Made by a program: the position numbers and the translations under genes | Assembly (NCBI GenBank): GCA_963798795.1 | Contig: CAWCUZ010000001.1 | Coordinates: forward strand, 372,001-436,000 | Source of the DNA: CAWCUZ01 sp963798795 | GTDB lineage: Bacteria; Acidobacteriota; Vicinamibacteria; Vicinamibacterales; SCN-69-37 | Reading direction: 5' to 3' | Length of the DNA: 64,000 bases | Shown: positions 27,819 to 37,143 of the stretch, in pieces | Layout: each line of letters begins with the position of its first letter | Position numbering within the stretch: position 1 is the stretch's first letter | Notes under the pieces: model-generated | The model's database searches: none | The model's input: only the letters and a program-made list of their open reading frames with translations | What the model was told of the DNA's origin: nothing

Positions 27819-28134
27819 CCAGCGGGCTCGCCGAGGGGCTGGCGTCCACGACGGCTCCTCTCCCACCGAGGTAGACCGCCACCGAGCCCTTCCATCCACG
27901 TGAGCACGGGCGCACTGAAGTTATCCGGTGGCCAGACCATCGTGCGTGAAGGGTCTATCGTCGAAGCAACATGAGTCTGTTTCCCTGACTGTGTTCGGGG
28001 CGCTGGGACCAAGAAGCACGGACCCTTCGTGCGGCGGCGTGAGTACGTTGTTGCCAACTCTCAGCACGCGGCAAACGCTTCTTCGTAATCGTAGCGAACT
28101 GTTCAATCGGCAGGCTTGACGCTATGGAGATAAA
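27819..28134. other. non-coding stretch before the IS21 remnant
   Basis: About 316 bases of lower GC content. I see no gene, RNA or repeat here. It should contain the junction at which the IS21 transposase lost its 5' end. Confidence 0.4.
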
Positions 28135-29105
28135 GTGAGCTTCCTCGACGGGCATGTCCGCGCGTTTGCGCATCTGGGCGGCGTGCCGGCGCGGATCGCG
28201 TACGACAATCTGCGGCCGGCGGTGACGCGGATTCTGGTCGGCGGGGAGCGAACGCTGACGGTCCGCTTCGCCGCGATGGCGTCGCACTACCTCGTCGAGC
28301 CGTGCTTCTGCCGGCCCGGGGTCGGCCATGACAAAGGCGGCGTCGAAGCGCGCGGCAAAGCGATTCGGACGCAAGCCCTGGTGCCGATTCCGAGCGGCCC
28401 GACGCTGAGGACCATCAACGACGCGCTGCTGGCGCAGCTCGACGCCCGCGCGGAGACCCGGCGGGCCGGCAGTGACGAGACGATCGGCGCGCGCTTTGTC
28501 GAGGAGCAGCGGCGCCTGCGCTGGTCGAGATCGACTTTGTCGCCGACGCGGCCACGATCGCGACGATCACCCCGCGCGCGCTGGCGCGCGTCGAGGGCGC
28601 GTTTTACTCGGTGCCGTGTCGGTGGGCTGGCCTGGATCTGGTGGCGTGGATCGGCGCGACGACCGTCACGATCGTCGGCCGCGACGGCCAACGGATTCTT
28701 CATCCGCGCCTGCGCTTCGGTCAGCGGTCCATCGACTATCGGCACTATTTGCCGATGCTCGCGCAGAAGCCCCAGGCGGTGCGGCAGGTGCTCCCGGATC
28801 TGCTGCGCAATTTGGGTGCCCCGTTTCCGGCGGTGTGGGCGCACTTAGAGCATCGGCATGGTCCCCGCGATGCCGCGCGGCTCTTCGCCAAGATTCTCGG
28901 GCAGCTCGAGACACGGGGCGCGGGCGAGATCGTCCCTGCGCTGGAAGCGGCACTCGTGATCGGCACGCCGCTGCTCCTGGCCTTGACGCCGGCGATGCGC
29001 CCGCCCGATCTCCCACGCGAGGCGATTCCCATCGCCCTGCGGGATGTCGAGGTCGGCGGCGGCTGCGCGGCCGATTACGACGTGTGGCTGGGCGGTGCGG
29101 CATGA
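28135..29105 (+). pseudogene. istA: IS21-family transposase IstA, 5'-truncated and frameshifted
   Basis: The reading begins inside the DDE core at SFLDGHVRAFAHLGGVPARIAYDNLRPAV. The N-terminal helix-turn-helix and the first catalytic aspartate are missing. The frame breaks near 28511-28522 between EEQRRL and ALVEIDFVADAA; the second part reads on to a TGA at 29103. GHDKGGVEARGK keeps the catalytic glutamate region. With both defects it cannot make a working transposase. Confidence 0.85.
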
Positions 29106-29866
29106 GCGCCAGTCTGGTCACGCACGATCTCATCGTCCTGCAAGCGCGCGCGCTGAAACTGCCGGGCCTCGCGCGCACGTTTGAGGCGCTCGCGCGCCAA
29201 GCCCGGGACGCACACTGGCCGCACGAAGACTACCTCCACGAGGTCCTGAGCGCCGAGCAGGCGTCCCGCCATGAATCGGTCATCCGGCAACGCCTGCACG
29301 ACGCGCGGTTTCCTGAAGTGAAGACCCTCGACGCCTTTGATTTTGCCGCGGCCGACGGCGTCACTGCCACGCAGGTCCACGCGCTCGCGCGAGGCACGTG
29401 GGTGACGGCGCCGGAGAATCTGATCCTCGCCGGCCCGATTGGCACCGGGAAGACCCACTTGGCGATCGCGCTCGGCCTTGAGGCGACGAAACAGAAGCGG
29501 CGCGTGCTCTTTGTCCGTGCGGCCGACCTCGTCCGTCAGCTCATTGAAGCCCGCGACGCGCGCGAGCTCGGCCGCCTGCAACGGCGCCTGTTGACGCTCG
29601 ACGTCTTGATCATCGATGAACTCGGCTTTGTCCCCTTCGACCGGATCGGCGGTGAGCTGCTCTTCAATGTCATCACCGATCGGTACGAGCGACGCGCCAC
29701 CGTGGTCACCACCAACCTGGCCTTCGCCGAATGGGTCACCGTCTTCGCCGGCGATGAGAAACTCACCACGGCCTTGCTCGACCGACTGGCGCACCATGCG
29801 ACGGTGCTCACGACCAAGGGCAAGAGCTATCGGATGCGGAAGCGACGGAGTACGACGGAAGCCTAA
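29102..29866 (+). CDS. istB: IS21-family helper ATPase IstB
   Basis: The 254-residue DnaC-like AAA+ protein has Walker A GPIGTGKTHLAIALG, Walker B VLIIDELGFVPFD and the sensor VVTTNLAFAEW. It assists IstA in target choice. It overlaps the istA end by ATGA, the standard IS21 layout. It is intact but has no active partner here. Confidence 0.93.
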   Translation: MSASLVTHDLIVLQARALKLPGLARTFEALARQARDAHWPHEDYLHEVLSAEQASRHESVIRQRLHDARFPEVKTLDAFDFAAADGVTATQVHALARGTWVTAPENLILAGPIGTGKTHLAIALGLEATKQKRRVLFVRAADLVRQLIEARDARELGRLQRRLLTLDVLIIDELGFVPFDRIGGELLFNVITDRYERRATVVTTNLAFAEWVTVFAGDEKLTTALLDRLAHHATVLTTKGKSYRMRKRRSTTEA

Positions 29867-30071
29867 CGCGCTCTATCGGGGCATGATGGTCAATCGCGGT
29901 TATGACGCCCCGTTCCTCGTCCTCGGTCGTGAAGTTCGCCCCCAGAGCTGGGAGGCGTCCACTGAAGGTCAAGCCCTTTGCGGAGTCGAGCGAGCGCACG
30001 TCGCCGGGCCGCCGAGAATGATCTCTGGCGTCGAGGAGCGGCCCTGGGTTTCAATGCCATTATCGATTGGC
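29867..30071. other. non-coding stretch after istB
   Basis: About 200 bases that should hold the right end of the IS21 remnant. I could not identify its terminal inverted repeat and see no gene. Confidence 0.35.
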
Positions 30072-30416
30072 TCATGCTGCGACGACGCTGATCCGCCCGG
30101 CCTTCCGCGAGCGGGGCTTTCGTCGAATCACAATCTCGACATCCTGATCGAGTGCCGTCAAGAGGTTCATCAGGCGTTCGACGGAGAATCCGGCGAGCTT
30201 GTAGTTCCGAAGGGCCGAGACCTTTGGTTGACTGACTCCCAACACCCGGGCCGCCCCTGCCTGTGAGAGCTTTCGGCCCTCGAGTAGTTGGTTCAGAGCA
30301 TAGGCGAGGCGCAGCTTTGCCTGACGCTCGGCGGCGTCGGGAAACCCGAGATCGGCGAAGACGTTTCCGGTCCCGCGGGTGATCGGTTCGTGTGGTTCAG
30401 CGCTTCGGCTTGCCAT
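30072..30416 (-). CDS. higA: HigA-type XRE antitoxin
   Basis: The 114-residue product has a helix-turn-helix in GRKLSQAGAARVLGVSQPKVSALRNYKL and a C-terminal RLMNLLTALDQDVEIVIRRKP typical of antitoxins paired with Gp49-like toxins. It follows and overlaps its toxin gene by 20 bases. ATG 30416 was chosen over 30428. A decayed copy of this gene lies at 26236-26400. Confidence 0.88.
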   Translation of the reverse strand: MASRSAEPHEPITRGTGNVFADLGFPDAAERQAKLRLAYALNQLLEGRKLSQAGAARVLGVSQPKVSALRNYKLAGFSVERLMNLLTALDQDVEIVIRRKPRSRKAGRISVVAA

Positions 30417-30780
30417 AGTGCTCCTCATGGTCCTTCTTGGCGGCTTTCAGGCGTTCGGCGACGAGATCGATATCTCGTTTCGCCGTTCGGATGCCTGAGG
30501 GCGACTTCTTCTGGAACGCATGCAAGACGTACACGACCTCCTCAAACCGCACGCTGTAGACCGCCCGATAGGTGTTCCCGTCGTGCGACTCGACGGCCTC
30601 CAGGACCCCCGAGCCAAGGCCCTTCCAGGGCTTTGCCGAAGGGGCCGTGCCGCCGAACTGCGCGATGCCCAAAGCGTTGCCCATGTCCTCCTGGACAGGC
30701 TTCGGGAAGTCCAAGAAGTCCCGTTTCGAGGCCCCGACCCAATGGAGCGGTTTCTCGCCCGAGGCCAGAACGCGTCGCAC
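30397..30780 (-). CDS. higB: HigB/Gp49-like (RelE superfamily) toxin
   Basis: The 127-residue product has the phage-Gp49/DUF891 pattern: LHWVGASKRDFLDFPKPVQEDMG, then the basic core TYRAVYSVRFEEVVYVLHAFQKKS. Such toxins cut mRNA on the ribosome. The toxin comes first and the antitoxin second, the HigBA order. The start is GTG 30780, four bases after a TATTCT box. It faces an 8-bp GAATATTC palindrome that may be the HigA operator. Confidence 0.88.
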   Translation of the reverse strand: MRRVLASGEKPLHWVGASKRDFLDFPKPVQEDMGNALGIAQFGGTAPSAKPWKGLGSGVLEAVESHDGNTYRAVYSVRFEEVVYVLHAFQKKSPSGIRTAKRDIDLVAERLKAAKKDHEEHYGKPKR

Positions 30781-30785
30781 CGATA

Positions 30786-30793
30786 GAATATTC
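30786..30793. promoter_or_regulatory. candidate higBA operator palindrome
   Basis: GAATATTC is a perfect 8-bp palindrome 5 bases before the higB start and overlapping the TATTCT -10 box. It fits autorepression by HigA, which is inferred. Confidence 0.35.
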
Positions 30794-30844
30794 CACTTCT
30801 GGGATAATCGCGCAAGCCCCGCGCAATCGATCCACGGGCCGGCA

Positions 30845-30903
30845 GGGGGAACAGGAGGGGGAACACCCGGGGGGAACAGGGGCTCGCGCGAGGTGTTCCC
30901 CCC
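30845..30903. repeat. GGGGGAACA direct repeats closed by an inverted copy
   Basis: GGGGGAACA occurs three times (from 30845, 30857 and about 30870) and TGTTCCCCCC once in the reverse sense (30894-30903). Between the last pair is the palindrome CTCGCGCGAG. The whole can fold into a GC-rich hairpin. Confidence 0.55.
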
Positions 30904-31073
30904 TCTCGTTCGCCTGGTTCCTCACGAATCGCGGGCGATCCGAACGCCCAGGTCTTGTGACTCCTCCACGCCAAGTTCAATCTGCGCTGCGGGTTGCTGA
31001 ACATCCTCATCGGGCGGCGCCCTGTGCCGCCCGCCAGGTGCGACGCCGTCGGCGAGACGGTCAATGGCGGTAC

Positions 31074-31150
31074 CGTGGCGTGAGCGACCACCGTTTTGGA
31101 CCGCCTGGCCTGCCGGGCCCGCGGCCAGCGACGTGGTCGCTCACGCCACG
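31074..31150. repeat. 77-bp fold-back element with perfect 18-bp arms
   Basis: CGTGGCGTGAGCGACCAC (31074-31091) and GTGGTCGCTCACGCCACG (31133-31150) are exact reverse complements. The 41-base interior holds a further GGCC-rich palindrome. The size and symmetry suit a MITE-like or REP-type element. Confidence 0.65.
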
Positions 31151-31759
31151 CTGTCTGTTCCTCAGCCGGAAAGGTCGTCGTCGGATTCGTGCATCGAGAC
31201 GGCATTGAACGCGTGCAGATCCACATCGCGATCTTCGGCCGTCGCACGGTGATTGTGCGGCTCGCAACTCGCACGCTCAAGGCGCTGCGCGCGTCCTCGA
31301 TTGCGCTCCGCCCGCGCTACGCGCGGCTGACGGCCTTGACCGCGCGAGCCGCGACCCGTTCCTGGGCAACTATCGACCGCCGATACCCAAGAGCTTGACG
31401 ATGTGCGCGAGCGGCGCTACATTCAAGTCATTCTGGCTGGCTGCAGCACGCGGCCTCCTCCACATCGACCGCTGTGGAGCACGTTCGAATCGTCGGCCTC
31501 AGGCCACGGTTCGTTCCCCACTTCTCAAACCCTTCCTGGTTGTCAGTTCGTGCGTCGTCACGTCCGCGAACCGACAACCGAAATCGGACTGCGCTTCGGT
31601 CCCAGGCCAGGCGCAGATCCGACCGTGCACCGCACGTCCAATCATCACGCTGCCACGGCGGTACGCCTGTCAGAGGTCGATGCGTCGGGAAAATGCGCTC
31701 AGCGCGCCCATTCACCATGAACAACACCAGTATCGACGCTCGGAATGGGCAGGCGTATC

Positions 31760-31951
31760 ATGGCCGAAAGACGGCGACCACGAACGGGACGCGGCCGGCG
31801 GTGGCGCGCTCGCGCGCAGGCAAGGAATACTGCACAGGCCGATAACGCCCCAAATACTTCACTCCGTGCGTTCGTTCGCGCGCTGGCGCGTCAGGCCGCA
31901 CGTGAGTGCTTCGAGCGTGAACTGAAGCAGCGATCGCCGGGAGTTCAATGA
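31760..31951 (+). CDS. small basic protein upstream of the recombinase
   Basis: The 63-residue product is Arg-rich at its start (MAERRRPRTGRGRRWRARA) and ends in an amphipathic helix (LRAFVRALARQAARECFERE). It stops one base before the recombinase start, suggesting translational coupling. Short Arg-rich open frames of this style occur next to serine recombinases, possibly as excision helpers; that is my inference. An upstream ATG at 31745 is possible. Confidence 0.45.
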   Translation: MAERRRPRTGRGRRWRARAQARNTAQADNAPNTSLRAFVRALARQAARECFERELKQRSPGVQ

Positions 31952-31952
31952 G

Positions 31953-33627
<1,675 letters not shown>

Positions 33628-33713
33628 CCAAGAACCCCCATCGTAGCGTATCCAGGGCTCACAGATCCATTCGGCGGGGCTTTCGACTGTGAGCACAGCC
33701 GCCACGGCTCCGA

Positions 33714-33802
33714 GGGACCTGAGGGACCTGACGGACCTGAGGGACCTGACGGACCCGAGGGACCTGACGGACCCGAGGCACCTGAGGGACCTGAGGGACC
33801 TG
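33714..33802. repeat. GAGGGACCT/GACGGACCT minisatellite, copy 3
   Basis: About ten tandem 9-base units (GAGGGACCT, GACGGACCT, GACGGACCC and one GAGGCACCT) precede the sirtuin gene. They are open in frame with it and would add an Asp/Arg/Leu repeat to the protein if translated, but lie upstream of the likelier GTG start. Confidence 0.8.
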
Positions 33803-33808
33803 TACACT
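33803..33808 (+). promoter_or_regulatory. -10 box next to the sirtuin start
   Basis: TACACT, directly preceded by TG, stands six bases from GTG 33815 and directly after the minisatellite. It predicts a leaderless message. Confidence 0.4.
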
Positions 33809-33814
33809 CCCTCC

Positions 33815-34549
33815 GTGTCCTCCCCCGCGGTCCTGGCCGAGCGCCTCCGCACCGCCCGTCGGATCACCGTCCTCACCGGCGCGGGCGTGTCGGCGGCGTC
33901 CGGCATCCCGACCTTCCGCGGCGCCGACGGGCTCTGGAAGAAGGTCCGGGCCGAGACGCTCGCCACGCCGGAGGCGTTTGCGAACGACCCGCGGCTCGTC
34001 TGGGAGTGGTACGACTGGCGCCGCGGGATGATCGCCGAGGCCCGGCCGAACGCCGCGCATGAGGTGCTCGGCCGGTGGACGCGCGAGCGGCCGGGCGTCA
34101 CGCTGATGACCCAGAACGTCGACGGCCTGCACGAGCGCGCCGGCGCCGAACGGCTCGTCCGCCTGCACGGCTCCATCTGGCACGTGCGCTGTTCGCGGCC
34201 GTGCCCGGGCGGCGCGTCGGACTGGCTCGACGACCGATCGCCGCTGCCCGCGCTCCCGCCGCCCTGCCCGCACTGCGGCGGCTGGGTCCGGCCGGCAGTC
34301 ACCTGGTTCGGCGAGCCGCTCGACGAGACCGCCATCCAAACCGCCATCGCCGCCGCCAGCGCCTGCCAGGTCTTCCTTGCCGTCGGCACCTCCGCCGTCG
34401 TCTACCCCGCCGCCGCGCTGCTGCCGCTCGCCCGAGCCGCCGGCGCGTTCACCGTCGAGATCAACCCCGATGAAACCGGCGCCTCGGCCGGCGTCGACTG
34501 CTCCATCCGCGCCGCCGCCGAACACGTGCTCCCGGATCTCCTCATCTAG
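33815..34549 (+). CDS. cobB: Sir2-family NAD-dependent protein deacylase
   Basis: The 244-residue sirtuin has GAGVSAASGIPTFRG (NAD site), MTQNVDGLHERAG and VRLHGSIW with the catalytic histidine. The zinc ribbon reads RCSRPC and CPHCGG; the first pair is spaced by three residues instead of two. It removes acyl groups from lysines using NAD. GTG 33815 is preferred to the ATG at 33689, which would translate the 9-base repeats. Confidence 0.9.
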   Translation: MSSPAVLAERLRTARRITVLTGAGVSAASGIPTFRGADGLWKKVRAETLATPEAFANDPRLVWEWYDWRRGMIAEARPNAAHEVLGRWTRERPGVTLMTQNVDGLHERAGAERLVRLHGSIWHVRCSRPCPGGASDWLDDRSPLPALPPPCPHCGGWVRPAVTWFGEPLDETAIQTAIAAASACQVFLAVGTSAVVYPAAALLPLARAAGAFTVEINPDETGASAGVDCSIRAAAEHVLPDLLI

Positions 34550-34857
34550 CCGACGGGACCGGCAAGCTGGCCCCCGTGCCCGCGTGGGTCGGGAACTGGG
34601 ACCGCCGGCGTCGCTCGCGCGAGCTTCAGCCGGCCTGCCGGATCAGAGGCGACTCGGAGCGGCGCGAAGGCGACAGGTCGAAACCGCGCCGAAGGGAGCG
34701 TGGGATTGCAAGGGCCATGTTCGCCCATGGCGAACTGGCCCGTCAGCGAGAGCGCGCAATCCGCGCGGACGGAGGCGACGGTTTCTCGCGCCGTCTCCGC
34801 GGAGCTTCTGATCCGACAGGGCGGCTGGGGCTCGCCAGCAGTGGCGTCGCGCCGAAC
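34550..34857. repeat. gene-free stretch with a long imperfect inverted repeat
   Basis: Arms of about 46 bases at 34617-34664 and 34788-34838 (cores TGCCGGATCAGAGGC and its inverted copy GCTTCTGATCCGACAG) face each other with mismatches. The element is about 220 bp long. No gene is visible here. It may be a degenerate MITE or fold-back element. Confidence 0.45.
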
Positions 34858-35412
34858 TCAGATCTTCGGCAGCGTGACCCCGCGCTGCTTCAGGTACTTG
34901 CCGGCCTTGTCGGCGTAGGACCGCTCGCAGGGTTCGTCGCTCTGGAAGAACAGCACCTGCGCGATGCCTTCGTTGGCGTAGATCTTCGCGGGCAGCGGCG
35001 TGGTGTTGGAGATTTCGAGGGTGACGGTGCCCTCCCACTCCGGCTCGAACGGCGTGACGTTGACGATGATGCCGCAGCGGGCGTAGGTGGACTTGCCCAG
35101 GCAGATCGTCAGCACGTCGCGCGGAATGCGGAAGTACTCGATCGTCCGCGCCAGCGCGAACGAATTCGGGGGAATGATGCAGACGTCCGCCTTGATGTCG
35201 ACGAACGACCGGGGATCGAAGTTCTTCGGGTCGATCACCGTGTTGTTGATGTTCGTGAAGACCTTGAACTCGTCGGCCACGCGGATGTCGTAGCCGTACG
35301 ACGACACGCCGTACGAGACCACGCCGGCGCGCACCTGCGAGTCGACGAACGGCTCGATCATGTCGTGTTCGAGCGCCATCCGCCGGATCCAGCTGTCGGG
35401 TTTGATTGCCAC
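34858..35412 (-). CDS. dcd: dCTP deaminase
   Basis: The 184-residue trimeric enzyme turns dCTP to dUTP for dTMP synthesis. It shows VSSYGYDIRVADEF, NSFALARTIEYFRIP with the catalytic glutamate, and the GKSTYARCGI loop. The length is normal. It lies just upstream of the fold-back element and follows the DUF2905 gene by nine bases. Confidence 0.95.
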   Translation of the reverse strand: MAIKPDSWIRRMALEHDMIEPFVDSQVRAGVVSYGVSSYGYDIRVADEFKVFTNINNTVIDPKNFDPRSFVDIKADVCIIPPNSFALARTIEYFRIPRDVLTICLGKSTYARCGIIVNVTPFEPEWEGTVTLEISNTTPLPAKIYANEGIAQVLFFQSDEPCERSYADKAGKYLKQRGVTLPKI

Positions 35413-35421
35413 GGCCCGGAA

Positions 35422-35616
35422 TTATCGCCGAAACAGCGCCGCCAGGATCGTGAGCAGCACGCTGATGGCGAGGCAGGTCACGATCGGGAAGTAGAACGTC
35501 GACTGGCCGCGGCGGATGACGATGTCGCCCGGCAGCCGGCCGAGCGGGATGCCGAGCTGCACGAGCACTCCGAGACCCACTAGAACCAGACCGGCGATGA
35601 TCAGAACACGCGCCAC
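35422..35616 (-). CDS. DUF2905 small membrane protein
   Basis: The 64-residue product has two membrane helices (ARVLIIAGLVLVGLGVLVQ, and FYFPIVTCLAISVLLTILAAL) joined by the family motif GRLPGDIVIRRG. The function is unknown. It sits between ndk and dcd on the same strand. Confidence 0.9.
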   Translation of the reverse strand: MARVLIIAGLVLVGLGVLVQLGIPLGRLPGDIVIRRGQSTFYFPIVTCLAISVLLTILAALFRR

Positions 35617-35635
35617 AGGCCCTCTCCCGGCGCGG

Positions 35636-36058
35636 TCAGCTCCCGAGTTCCACGCCCCGGAAGAAGTAGCCCAGCTCGAACGCGGCGGTCTCCGGCGCGT
35701 CGGACCCGTGGGTCGCGTTCCGCTCGATTGACGCCCCGAACTCGCGGCGGATGGTCCCCTCCTCCGCCTTGGCCGGGTCGGTGGCGCCCATCAGCGCCCG
35801 CCACTTGCGGATGGCGTCGGGTGCTTCGAGCGCCATGACGATGCAGCGGCCGGACGACATGAAGTCGGTCAGTCCGGCGAAGAACGGCCGCGCCCGGTGG
35901 ACCTGGTAGAAGCCCTCGGCGTCCCGCTTGGAGAGATGCACCATCCGCATGGCGCGCACGGTGAACCCGGCGCCTTCGATGCGCGCCAGGATGCGCCCGG
36001 CGACACCGGCCGCCACGGCGTCCGGCTTGATGATGGCGAACGTCCGCTCGGTGGTCAT
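35636..36058 (-). CDS. ndk: nucleoside-diphosphate kinase
   Basis: The 140-residue enzyme passes phosphate from ATP to other NDPs through His117 in NATHGSDAPETA. TFAIIKPDAV and GATDPAKAEEGTIR are also typical. It is placed after korB on the same strand, with dcd next, giving a nucleotide-balance group. Confidence 0.97.
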   Translation of the reverse strand: MTTERTFAIIKPDAVAAGVAGRILARIEGAGFTVRAMRMVHLSKRDAEGFYQVHRARPFFAGLTDFMSSGRCIVMALEAPDAIRKWRALMGATDPAKAEEGTIRREFGASIERNATHGSDAPETAAFELGYFFRGVELGS

Positions 36059-36101
36059 ATCCGGGCGATCTTACATCGGGTCCAGCGGCCGGATGCGGAC
36101 G

Positions 36102-37139
36102 CTACTGCAGGCTCTCCATGATCTCATCGAGCGCGGCCCTGGACGGCCGTACCCGCGCCTCCGGCAGGAACGCGAGCGGCTCCTCCACCAGGCCGAGCTG
36201 GTCGATCAGATCGTCTTTGTCCGGCTCGATGTAGAAGATGCCCGTCGCGAACTCCCCTCGCCGGGACGTCTCGTGCAGCAGCCGCATGGCGGCCACCCTG
36301 TCCGACGGATTGTACTCGTCGGCCAGCTTGCGCAGCACCAGGTGCGATCCGTCGTGCATCTTCACCGCCGTCGTCGAACCCGCCTCGTAGTCGACCGAGA
36401 TGTCCTCGAAGTACGGGATGAAGCTGATCTCGCCGAGCGGCTCGTCGTGGTCCTTGACGTACGCATAGCTCTTGGTGGAGCCCTCGTGGTCGTTGAAGGT
36501 GACGCACGGCGAGATCACGTCGATCATCGCCGTGCCGCGGTGTGCGATGGCGGCCTTGATCACCGACAGCAGCTGCTTCTTGTCGCCCGAGAACGAGCGC
36601 GCGACGAACGACGCCCCCAGTTCGATGGCCAGCGCGCACAAATCGATCGGCGGAAGGTCGTTGATGACGCCGCCCTTCGCTTTCGATCCCACGTCGGCGG
36701 TCGGCGAGAACTGCCCCTTGGTCAGCCCGTAGCAGCCGTTGTCTTCCACGATGTAGATGACGGGCAGGTTGCGCCGCATCAGGTGGACGAACTGGCCGAT
36801 GCCGATCGCGCCCGTATCGCCGTCGCCGCTGACGCCGATCGCCAGCATGGACCGGTTGGCCAGCATCGCGCCGGTCGCGACCGAGGGCATGCGGCCGTGT
36901 ACTGAGTTGAAGCCGTGCGACGGATTGAGGAAGTAGGCCGGGCTCTTGCTGGAACAGCCGATGCCCGACAGCTTGAGCACCCGCTTGGGGTCCACGCCCA
37001 TCTCGAAGAACGCGTCGATGATGCGCTCGGAAATCGCGTTATGCCCGCAGCCTGCGCAGAGCGTCGTCTTGCTGCCGCGATACGACGTGACGTCCAGGTT
37101 GATGCGGTTGGTCCGGCGCGCGGTCGGTGTGTCAGCCAT
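36102..37139 (-). CDS. korB: 2-oxoacid:ferredoxin oxidoreductase, beta subunit
   Basis: The 345-residue beta subunit binds thiamine diphosphate in GVSGDGDTGAIGIGQFVH with the following asparagine (VEDNGCYGLTKGQFSP). Cysteines for the iron-sulfur cluster are in LCAGCGHN, IGCSSKSP and NGCYG. With KorA it oxidises 2-oxoglutarate to succinyl-CoA while reducing ferredoxin. It starts four bases after the korA stop. Confidence 0.93.
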   Translation of the reverse strand: MADTPTARRTNRINLDVTSYRGSKTTLCAGCGHNAISERIIDAFFEMGVDPKRVLKLSGIGCSSKSPAYFLNPSHGFNSVHGRMPSVATGAMLANRSMLAIGVSGDGDTGAIGIGQFVHLMRRNLPVIYIVEDNGCYGLTKGQFSPTADVGSKAKGGVINDLPPIDLCALAIELGASFVARSFSGDKKQLLSVIKAAIAHRGTAMIDVISPCVTFNDHEGSTKSYAYVKDHDEPLGEISFIPYFEDISVDYEAGSTTAVKMHDGSHLVLRKLADEYNPSDRVAAMRLLHETSRRGEFATGIFYIEPDKDDLIDQLGLVEEPLAFLPEARVRPSRAALDEIMESLQ

Positions 37140-37143
37140 GGGC

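Larger units (their letters stand above)
30794..31759. other. gene-poor stretch with repeats and inverted repeats
   Basis: Nearly 970 bases without a gene I can defend. It holds the GGGGGAACA repeat group (30845-30903) and the 18-bp inverted repeat (31074-31150). Short open frames exist on both strands, but none shows a family motif. Confidence 0.45.

Noticed and set aside
27921..28106. A 61-codon open frame on the minus strand
   Set aside because: No ribosome site, no family motif, and a composition typical of chance frames.
31395..31925. Several open frames of 100-176 codons upstream of the recombinase
   Set aside because: They overlap each other, show no motif and do not follow the third-position GC pattern of real genes here. 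Only the last short one next to the recombinase is kept.
33714..33802. CRISPR array
   Set aside because: The units are nine bases with no spacers, and no cas genes are near.
33689..33814. Extension of the sirtuin N-terminus through the 9-base repeats from ATG 33689
   Set aside because: The extra residues are a pure repeat translation, there is no ribosome site, and a -10 box with a GTG start follows directly.
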